Positions 1 through 6,470 of a stretch of DNA of 13,399 nt are shown here, in pieces (position 1 is the first letter of the stretch; each line of letters begins with the position of its first letter). The position numbers were made by a program, and so were the translations under genes. The notes beneath the pieces were generated by a model, which was not told where the DNA came from, searched no databases, and was given only the letters and a program-made list of their open reading frames with translations. This DNA is from Pseudopedobacter sp045629485 (lineage in GTDB: Bacteria; Bacteroidota; Bacteroidia; Sphingobacteriales; Sphingobacteriaceae), in the NCBI GenBank assembly GCA_045629485.1, contig JAZQRF010000093.1, positions 1-13,399 on the forward strand, written 5' to 3'.

Positions 1-1851
1 CACTTTAAAAATCTCTTTTAAAGTAACCTGTTCTATTTTGGTGATACTCTTAAGATCTATATAATTATCTGGCTCTTTTTTGTCCTGAATAATTTGATTC
101 GCCTGATTTTTTAAACGCATACTCATCAAGTAGTAATAAGAATGCATCAGCTCATGAAATTGCGATTCAGAAAAGACACCTTTTTCTTTTAAAGCTTTCA
201 ATCTTTCGCCGGTGTTTTCGCTAAAGATTCTATTTTGCAGGGCATACACACGTACAAGATCTACAACCGGCGTCATGGCATTTTTAATATCGAAAACCTC
301 TATTTTTCCTATGGTTTGTGTTCTGATATTGTTGAAAAAAGTTAAAGGCGGTTTGTATTGCAAAGCGTTTTTAGCAATATAGGCAAAGAACCTGTTCATT
401 GGTGTTTTTAACTCTTCGTCTAAAAATTCTTTAAGTTCCTGGATAATGCCTTTATCTCCATAAAGGTAACGGCAATCGAAAAATGTGGAGAATTTTATGG
501 CGCTTTCTGGAAGCGAATCCTCCATCCAGCTCTTATAATTTCTTTTCCAATGAGATAAAGAATGCGTCCATTGCGGGTTGCTGGCCATGTAACCACCTTT
601 ACAATATTCAAAGCCAATTTCATTTAACTGATCTGAAACTTGTTTAGCAAATTCTAAGAAATAAGCCCTTACTGTTTCTCTTTGCTCGTTTGCCTTATCC
701 TCGTAAATAATAGCATTATCCTGGTCGGTTTTTAAAGTTTGCTCTTTACGGCCTTCGCTACCGGTAACCATAAAAGCAAATTTTGCTGGTGGCGGTCCCA
801 TTTTGTCCAGTGCTTTTTCTATCACCTTAATTGCAATAGTATCAGCAATTGTAGTAATTACCTGGTTAACAATTTCTGAATGTACCCCGCGACTTAATAG
901 CTGGTTAACTATGTTTGGAACACGTTCCCACTTCTCCTTTAATTCTTTAGATGAAACCGCTAGTTTAACAGATTGTATAAACACCAAAGGAGATTGAGCC
1001 TGCTCGCTCAGCAACCTGTTCCTACTTAAGAAGCCAATATATTTTTTATTCTTTTCTACCAGAAGGTATTTCGTTTTTGTACGAAACATCATTAAAATAG
1101 CTTCGTAAATGTAAGCATCATAAGAAATGGAAACTATTGGGTTGTCCATTACCGTTCTTATTTCCTGTTTGGGATCCAGGCATTTGGCAATTACATTATC
1201 TCTTAAGGTGATGTCTGTAGCATAACCAATAATTTCGTCGTTTTCGTTTTTTATAAATAGACAGCTGATTTTTTGTTGAGCCATTAATTTGGCAGCCTCG
1301 TAAATTGGCAATGTTTGCGGACAGGAAACTATCTCCCGGTAGGTAATCCCTTCTATTTTACGAGAATATAGCTGTTCTGATGCAAGGTAACTTTCTTCAA
1401 ATGATGCTGGTTTTTTAAAGAAGTGAGAAAACTCTTCATCCAGCATCCTTTTACCGAAATCTGTTATATAGTATTGATAAAAATCCTCATAGCCATTACA
1501 AAGTGCAATAAAGTCTTTTCTGGGAAGAGAATAAACTGTTGTTCCTTTTTTTGCAATTACCGATTTCAGTGCCCTTTTTCTGTTTAATAAAATAGATATA
1601 CCGCCAAAACAATATCCAGGATGATGCACTTCTATGGATCTTTTACTCTCAGCGCCGTCATAAAAAAAAGTTTCATACTGGCCTTTTACAATGATATCAA
1701 CCCCTTTCATTTTGGTGATTTCCTGTCTGTAGGCCAATGTCTCTTTTTTATATTCTACTACATTGAGTAATTGTGAAACCTCTTCTAAAACCTCAATAGG
1801 CAAGAGGTTGAATGGTGAAACTGCTTTTAAAAGGTCGGTCTTAGAGTTCAT
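1..1851 (-). CDS. DUF294 nucleotidyltransferase-like signalling protein with cNMP-like and CBS domains (3' end outside window)
   Basis: An open frame of 617 codons runs from an ATG at 1849-1851 to the left edge without a stop, so only the last residues are missing (such proteins are usually about 630-640 residues). Domain order: a cyclic-nucleotide-binding-like fold (about 10-130), a CBS pair (about 170-285), a DUF294 nucleotidyltransferase-like domain (about 320-460) and a DUF294 C-terminal domain (about 480-617). The nucleotidyltransferase signature is clear: GSEGRKEQTLKTDQDNA at 364-380, with G364-S365 and the metal-binding pair D376/D378, as in GlnD-type enzymes. The cNMP-like domain reads FGGIS at 82-86 where classical cAMP binders have FGE, so ligand binding is doubtful. 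The start overlaps the upstream exonuclease by 11 bases, implying co-transcription and translational coupling. In other bacteria this family is often found near acetate/cation symporters, but the substrate is unknown. The protein looks cytosolic. Confidence 0.9.
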   Translation of the reverse strand, partial: MNSKTDLLKAVSPFNLLPIEVLEEVSQLLNVVEYKKETLAYRQEITKMKGVDIIVKGQYETFFYDGAESKRSIEVHHPGYCFGGISILLNRKRALKSVIAKKGTTVYSLPRKDFIALCNGYEDFYQYYITDFGKRMLDEEFSHFFKKPASFEESYLASEQLYSRKIEGITYREIVSCPQTLPIYEAAKLMAQQKISCLFIKNENDEIIGYATDITLRDNVIAKCLDPKQEIRTVMDNPIVSISYDAYIYEAILMMFRTKTKYLLVEKNKKYIGFLSRNRLLSEQAQSPLVFIQSVKLAVSSKELKEKWERVPNIVNQLLSRGVHSEIVNQVITTIADTIAIKVIEKALDKMGPPPAKFAFMVTGSEGRKEQTLKTDQDNAIIYEDKANEQRETVRAYFLEFAKQVSDQLNEIGFEYCKGGYMASNPQWTHSLSHWKRNYKSWMEDSLPESAIKFSTFFDCRYLYGDKGIIQELKEFLDEELKTPMNRFFAYIAKNALQYKPPLTFFNNIRTQTIGKIEVFDIKNAMTPVVDLVRVYALQNRIFSENTGERLKALKEKGVFSESQFHELMHSYYYLMSMRLKNQANQIIQDKKEPDNYIDLKSITKIEQVTLKEIFKV

Positions 1852-2542
1852 AAGCTAAAAATATAATAACAATTAATAGGGATATAAAAAATACCCAGGC
1901 CCAAACTACACCTGTTGTGCTCAGTTTTTTAGGTTCAAATTTATCTTGTTGAGATGCGATCAGCTCGTCTGTAATATGCCCTCTTTTAAGCATTTCAAAA
2001 AAGCATTCGGCTGTGATAGTGGCATCAGTTAAAGCATTGTGGATATTGATAGCTTTTTTATTAAAAAGATATTCATAAAGCTGGCCTAGTCTCAGGAATT
2101 TTGATTGAGGATTTTTTACATAAATATCACTAGCAAGCATAGTGCAAAACAAGGGTAAATTCTTCATAGGGTTTTCTATTCCAGACCTATAAAAATCAGC
2201 ACTAAGCACATGAAAATCCAGTTCCATAAAGTGCCCAATCAACATGGGCTTGTATTTTCTGATATCGTATGCGAGTTTACTCATTACCTTTTTCCTGCGT
2301 TCGCCATTTTCGTTTAAATATTCTTTGGTAATACCATGCGTCTTTAGGGAAGAAAGTTCTATCGAGAAATCGTCTTCTCTGATATAAAAATTCTCCTCCT
2401 TCACCTTTTTTCCATCGCTAGAAAAAATGATCCATGCAACCTGAACTGTAAATGGCCAGTTTTTATTGTCGGAATAAGGCTTATTCCATTTCTTAGGCAA
2501 GCCCGACGTTTCTGTATCAATAAACAACAAATATTCTTTCAC
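1841..2542 (-). CDS. DEDDh-family 3'-5' exonuclease with C-terminal transmembrane helix
   Basis: This is a 233-residue protein of the DnaQ-like (DNA polymerase III epsilon) RNase T/exonuclease fold. The DEDDh residues are visible: D9 and E11 in FIDTETSGLP, D109 in GHFMELDFHVL, and H168 with D173 in HNALTDAT. The nuclease domain ends near residue 185. Residues about 211-231 (GVVWAWVFFISLLIVIIFLA) form one hydrophobic helix at the extreme C-terminus with no signal peptide, which predicts a tail-anchored protein with the nuclease in the cytosol. The start codon is GTG (2540-2542). An in-frame TAA lies three codons upstream and no ATG is available, so this start is well constrained. It is the first gene of a minus-strand pair and overlaps the DUF294 gene by 11 bases. 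Whether it acts on DNA, RNA or short oligonucleotides cannot be told. Confidence 0.92.
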   Translation of the reverse strand: MKEYLLFIDTETSGLPKKWNKPYSDNKNWPFTVQVAWIIFSSDGKKVKEENFYIREDDFSIELSSLKTHGITKEYLNENGERRKKVMSKLAYDIRKYKPMLIGHFMELDFHVLSADFYRSGIENPMKNLPLFCTMLASDIYVKNPQSKFLRLGQLYEYLFNKKAINIHNALTDATITAECFFEMLKRGHITDELIASQQDKFEPKKLSTTGVVWAWVFFISLLIVIIFLAYEL

Positions 2543-2575
2543 AGCTGCAAGTTAAGATTTAGATCAGGGCCTTTT

Positions 2576-2583
2576 CAAAAATA
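2576..2583 (-). promoter_or_regulatory. Bacteroidota -7 promoter element upstream of the exonuclease gene
   Basis: The minus strand reads TATTTTTG, an exact match to the Bacteroidota -7 consensus TAnnTTTG, 33 bases upstream of the GTG start. I found no TTG at the usual -33 spacing, so this is a half-match. The consensus is established for the phylum; its use here is inferred. Confidence 0.4.
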
Positions 2584-2688
2584 AGTTCTGATTTTTATGA
2601 AATAATTTTATGTCTTTCAATTTATTTTCACACCTTCATGAAACTTCATTAGTATTTATTCGTTTTAACATTTCACAACAATTTATTT

Positions 2689-4140
2689 ATGCGTATACCG
2701 GTTAATCGTAAGAATGTAAAAGTAATGCCCGATACTAAAAGGGTTATTGCAAGGTTTTTTTATAACGGAGAAGAAAGAGCAAAACAGATTTTAGAGCATG
2801 TAAAGGATTTGTCAGACCAGGAAGTCCAGGAAATAATTTTCCCGCTTTTGCAGGAGTTTTCTAAACGGCATCGTAATATTACCAAGATATTTTATAAGCA
2901 TACCAAAAAGCTTTACAAAGCACTAGGATTTGATTTAGCGGAGCTCAACGAAATTTCGTCTTTTAGAAGGTTGTTGATAGGATCTTATTTTACACACGAA
3001 TACTCTATAGAATCAGCAGCATTTTTTAATCCTTCGATTGTTGATGATCCTGATCAATCTGATTTGGAAGAAGGGCAAAGACGTTTAGTTATTAGTTTTA
3101 GAGCGGTTGGCGAAGGCCACATTTCTTCCATAGTATTTAGAAAAGCTTTAATAGACAAAAACAACGATATTGAGGTAATGCCTGCCGGAGTTTATGTGGA
3201 TGAAGCAGAAATCATTAAAAACAATATCTATGCTAAAAACCTATTTTTTGAGAAGGCGAGAGACTCCAGAATAAGCGACGAAACCATCGCTAAAGTGGAT
3301 AAAGTGCTAAATGATAAGTTTGATTATAAAGAACTCAAAACGGAGATAGATAAACTATTAGGAGAAGCAGAAAACGGAGAATTATCTAAAATTCTTTACC
3401 TGGCTGATTCTTATCACGAGATTTTGTTTTCTTTAGATACTGATATCTCCGACAGAATTATCTATCCTATTTCTAAATTTGAGAGAAAAGGTATTGAAGA
3501 TGCTCGTTTTGTGAAGTTCTTTAATGAGGATGGGACTAGTAAATATTATGCCACTTACACCGCTTATGATGGCCAGATAATTATGCCTAAATTGCTGGAA
3601 ACATCAGATTTTTATGATTTTAAGGTGCGCCCCATCCATGGCGAAGGTGCGAAAAACAAAAATCTTGCACTATTCCCACGAAAAATAAATGGCAAATTTG
3701 TCATGCTATCCAGGATAGACGGCTGGAATAATTATATCATGTTTTCTGATAAAATTAGTGTTTGGAATAATCCCATAAAAACACAGGCGCCAAAATTTCC
3801 ATGGGAGTTTGTACAGATAGGAAACTGTGGTTCGCCTATAGAAACAAGCGAAGGTTGGTTAGTTATTTCGCATGGCGTAGGAGCAATGAGGAGATATTGC
3901 TTAAGTGTAAGCTTATTAGATTTGGACGATCCGCGTAAGGAGATTGGACGTTTAAAAGAACCTCTGCTAACTGCAAATAAAGACGAAAGAGAAGGTTATG
4001 TTCCTAATGTGGTTTACTCTTGCGGTTCTATAATTAATAACGGAGAATTAGTTGTTCCTTACGGATTATCAGATTATTCCTCATCGTTCATAACTGTAAA
4101 CCTTAAAGATTTATTAGACCGGTTGAAGAGTGGCGGATAG
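2689..4140 (+). CDS. Glycoside hydrolase family 130 protein (mannoside phosphorylase or hydrolase type)
   Basis: This is a 483-residue GH130 enzyme, a family of five-bladed beta-propellers that mostly phosphorolyse or hydrolyse beta-mannosides. Visible landmarks: FTHEYSIESAAFFNPSIV (101-118); GEGHISSIVFR (141-151); IEDAR at 269-273, the position of the family's usual EDPR/YDPR motif, making D271 the likely general acid; LFPRKINGKF (328-337); GNCGSPIE (378-385); SHGVGAMRRY (394-403); LLDLDDP (409-415); EREGYVPNVVYSCG (433-446). It is longer than the 330-390 residues of compact GH130 enzymes because of a helical N-terminal segment (about 1-95) and a helical insert (about 185-250). No signal peptide is seen, so it should act in the cytosol on intracellular or imported saccharides. 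Two glycosyltransferase genes lie nearby on the opposite strand. Phosphorolysis versus hydrolysis and the exact linkage cannot be decided here. Confidence 0.9.
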   Translation: MRIPVNRKNVKVMPDTKRVIARFFYNGEERAKQILEHVKDLSDQEVQEIIFPLLQEFSKRHRNITKIFYKHTKKLYKALGFDLAELNEISSFRRLLIGSYFTHEYSIESAAFFNPSIVDDPDQSDLEEGQRRLVISFRAVGEGHISSIVFRKALIDKNNDIEVMPAGVYVDEAEIIKNNIYAKNLFFEKARDSRISDETIAKVDKVLNDKFDYKELKTEIDKLLGEAENGELSKILYLADSYHEILFSLDTDISDRIIYPISKFERKGIEDARFVKFFNEDGTSKYYATYTAYDGQIIMPKLLETSDFYDFKVRPIHGEGAKNKNLALFPRKINGKFVMLSRIDGWNNYIMFSDKISVWNNPIKTQAPKFPWEFVQIGNCGSPIETSEGWLVISHGVGAMRRYCLSVSLLDLDDPRKEIGRLKEPLLTANKDEREGYVPNVVYSCGSIINNGELVVPYGLSDYSSSFITVNLKDLLDRLKSGG

Positions 4141-4155
4141 CTTAAATAAATGCTG

Positions 4156-4163
4156 TATGTTTG
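4156..4163 (+). promoter_or_regulatory. Bacteroidota -7 promoter element before the CorC-like gene
   Basis: TATGTTTG is an exact TAnnTTTG match placed between the GH130 stop (4140) and the ATG at 4173. Transcription would begin at about 4167-4170, giving a near-leaderless mRNA. It contains the alternative TTG start at 4161, which argues for the ATG. No TTG stands at the standard -33 spacing; the nearest, at 4123-4125, is 30 bases away. Confidence 0.45.
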
Positions 4164-4172
4164 CAGAATAAT

Positions 4173-5447
4173 ATGGAAATTCTAATTATTGCAGTTTTAA
4201 TTTTACTAAACGGAGTTTTCTCTATGAGTGAAATTGCACTCATCTCCTCAAGAAAATTCAAACTTGAAAGTGCAGCAAAAAAGGGTAACAGCAATGCAAA
4301 AAAGGCTTTTGAGTTGGCTAACAGCCCTAATACTTTTTTATCTACAGTACAAATAGGGATTACTTTAATTGGAATATTAACCGGTATTTTTAGCGGTAAA
4401 GCTTTAACTGATGATCTAACACAACTGTTTAGTGAAATAAATTTTTTAGCACCTTATGCAGACTCTTTGGCTGTTGTAACGCTGGTGGTAATTATTACCT
4501 ACGTAACTATCGTATTTGGGGAGCTGATTCCTAAAAGATTAGGACTTCATTTTCCCGAGAAAATAGCAACAGCAGTTGCTCAGCCTATGAGTGTGCTTTC
4601 CTTAATTACTAAGCCTTTGATTTGGATGTTGGCTAAAACCAACGACCTGTTTTTAGGTATTTTCGGGATAAAAGAGAAAAAAAATGGATTTATCTCTGAA
4701 GAAGAGATTAAACAAATTATTCAGGAAAGTGCAGAAGGAGGAGAGATAAGACAGATAGAACAAGATATTGTAAAGCGGGTTTTTTCTTTAGGAGACCGTA
4801 AAGCAAGGGAGCTGATGACACACAGGAATGATTTTGTGTGGATTAGTACAGAGGATAGTTTTGCTGAGATCAAACATAAAGTTGATGCCGATCCTCATTC
4901 TGTTTACCCGGTATGTAAAAAGAGTATTGAAGCATTAATTGGCTTTATTTCACTTAAACAATTATTTAGTTTAGGTAATAATGCTCAAATTTCTGATGTA
5001 TTGGATAAAGCTCAAAAGCCTTTGTATGTTCCGGAAAATATGGCTGCTTATAGAGTTTTGGAGTATTTTAAAGCCAATAAAACTCACAGTGCCATTGTGG
5101 TAGATGAGTATGGTTCTATCCAGGGTTTAATCACTATGGATGATGTTATGGATGAGTTAATAGGGGATGTGGTAGAGGAAGATATAAATGAATATCAGCT
5201 TACCCAAAGAAATGAGAATTCATGGTTAATTGATGGACAATATCCATATTTCGAATTACTTGAGCATTTTAATATGATTGGTGTGGAAGAAACAAATAAC
5301 TTCACCACAGTAGGCGGCCTGTTTATTTTCCAGTCAGAGCGTATCCCTAAGCTTGGAGATAAAATTAAGTGGCATAATTACGAAATGGAAATTATGGATA
5401 TGGATGGGCATAGAATAGATAAAATACTCCTTACTAAGATAAAATAG
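4173..5447 (+). CDS. Hemolysin/CNNM-CorC family membrane protein with CBS domains
   Basis: This is a 424-residue inner-membrane protein with the usual order of the HlyC/CorC (CNNM) family. An N-terminal DUF21/CNNM membrane domain (about 1-185) has hydrophobic helices near 3-20, 58-75, 98-116 and 137-157, with the GELIPKRLG motif at 116-124. A CBS pair follows (about 213-330; VVDEYGSIQGLITMDDVM is in the second), then a CorC_HlyC transporter-associated domain (about 350-424). Family members are linked to Mg2+ or other cation export, or to divalent-cation resistance; the name 'hemolysin' is historical. I chose ATG 4173. A TTG at 4161 would add MQNN but falls inside a promoter-like element. The gene follows GH130 by 32 bases, so read-through is also possible. 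The link to the neighbouring glycan genes is probably only positional. Confidence 0.92.
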   Translation: MEILIIAVLILLNGVFSMSEIALISSRKFKLESAAKKGNSNAKKAFELANSPNTFLSTVQIGITLIGILTGIFSGKALTDDLTQLFSEINFLAPYADSLAVVTLVVIITYVTIVFGELIPKRLGLHFPEKIATAVAQPMSVLSLITKPLIWMLAKTNDLFLGIFGIKEKKNGFISEEEIKQIIQESAEGGEIRQIEQDIVKRVFSLGDRKARELMTHRNDFVWISTEDSFAEIKHKVDADPHSVYPVCKKSIEALIGFISLKQLFSLGNNAQISDVLDKAQKPLYVPENMAAYRVLEYFKANKTHSAIVVDEYGSIQGLITMDDVMDELIGDVVEEDINEYQLTQRNENSWLIDGQYPYFELLEHFNMIGVEETNNFTTVGGLFIFQSERIPKLGDKIKWHNYEMEIMDMDGHRIDKILLTKIK

Positions 5448-5453
5448 TAAGGA
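5428..5453. terminator. Probable bidirectional terminator between convergent genes
   Basis: TCCTTACT (5428-5435) and AGTAAGGA (5446-5453) form an 8-bp perfect stem with a 10-base A-rich loop. The hairpin overlaps the stop codon of the CorC-like gene and lies 9 bases past the stop of the convergent glycosyltransferase gene. Both flanks are T-rich when read outward. The stem is short and only partly GC, so strength is uncertain. Confidence 0.5.
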
Positions 5454-5462
5454 ATATTTATT

Positions 5463-6470
5463 TTATGATGAGATAATTTGATGATAAAGGTTTAAATATT
5501 CTTCTGCCATCCTTTTTGAAGAAAATCTCTTCCGGGCCGAGTCTGCACAAAATTTTCGATCAATACCAAGATCTGTTTTTAAAATCTGAACAGCTTCTTG
5601 CGTATTCTTAACTAAAAAACCATTTTTTTGGTTTTCAATAAGTTCTGGCATAGAGCCTCTGTTAAAAGCTATAACAGGCGTACCGCATAACATAGCTTCT
5701 ACCACGCTTAAACCAAAGGGTTCGTCAAAATTTATTGGATGGAGTAGGGCCAGGGCTTTTCCCATGAGTTGATTCCTTAATTCAGGTCCTGCATGTCCAA
5801 TAAAAGTGATATCTTCATTTAAATAAGGTTTAACTTGTTGGTTGAAATAGTTTTCATCCTGAATGATACCAGCAATGATTAACTTTTTATTAGCCTTCGT
5901 TGCTATGGCTATGGCTTCCGCTGCTCCTTTATCGTGATGAATTCTTCCAAAATAAAGCAAATAGTCCTCAGGGTATTCATTAAAAGAAAATTCATCGGTA
6001 TTGAGTCCATTATAAACTGTTGCTAGATATTTTAGTTCCGGACTCCTATCTGCATTGCTGATTGAGACGTAATAAGTATTGTCATTATATTTTTTATAAA
6101 CCGGAATAATCCTCTCGGAGGAAAACCCATGAATGGTGGTAATCATGGGAGTTGTTATCAGTTTGGAATAGGTGAGAGGTAAGAAATCAAAATGGTTATG
6201 AATAATGTCGAAGTAGGAAGCATTTTCCATAAGATTACTAATATGTAAACACTCCACAACCTTTGCGTCCTGATTTCTGTCGGTTTCGTAACCTTTAGCT
6301 ATAACAGCATTTAAAGTACCAGCAGTAATAGAATCGCCGGTAGCAAAAAGTGTCACTTCACAGCCCAATTTAACAAGATTCTCTGTAAGATTCGAGGCCA
6401 TTTGTTCCCAGGGCCCATAATGCACAGGCGGAGTACGCCATGCCACCGGAGATAGTACAGCAACCTTCAT
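5463..6470 (-). CDS. GT4-family glycosyltransferase (335 aa)
   Basis: This is a GT-B fold retaining glycosyltransferase of family GT4 (Glyco_transf_4 plus Glycos_transf_1 domains). The N-terminal Rossmann half starts at MKVAVLSPVAWRTPP and includes HNHFDF (91-96) and TTIHGF (111-116). The donor-binding half holds YFGRIHHDKG (173-182) and the EX7E motif, E250 to E258, in EPFGLSVVEAM, followed by GTPVIAFNRGSMPE (263-276). No signal peptide or membrane helix is evident, so it is cytosolic or peripheral. Its ATG shares one base with the stop of the upstream 754-residue gene (TAATG on the minus strand), which strongly implies translational coupling and joint action on one glycan. Donor and acceptor cannot be assigned; the nearby GH130 makes a GDP-mannose donor a reasonable guess only. 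Confidence 0.93.
   Translation of the reverse strand: MKVAVLSPVAWRTPPVHYGPWEQMASNLTENLVKLGCEVTLFATGDSITAGTLNAVIAKGYETDRNQDAKVVECLHISNLMENASYFDIIHNHFDFLPLTYSKLITTPMITTIHGFSSERIIPVYKKYNDNTYYVSISNADRSPELKYLATVYNGLNTDEFSFNEYPEDYLLYFGRIHHDKGAAEAIAIATKANKKLIIAGIIQDENYFNQQVKPYLNEDITFIGHAGPELRNQLMGKALALLHPINFDEPFGLSVVEAMLCGTPVIAFNRGSMPELIENQKNGFLVKNTQEAVQILKTDLGIDRKFCADSARKRFSSKRMAEEYLNLYHQIISS

Noticed and set aside
803..997. Short plus-strand open frame with a hydrophobic start
   Set aside because: It lies wholly antisense to the strongly supported DUF294 gene and resembles no family.
2635..2642. TTCATGAA palindrome in the divergent gap before GH130
   Set aside because: Eight bases in AT-rich DNA is expected by chance, and no second copy is seen.
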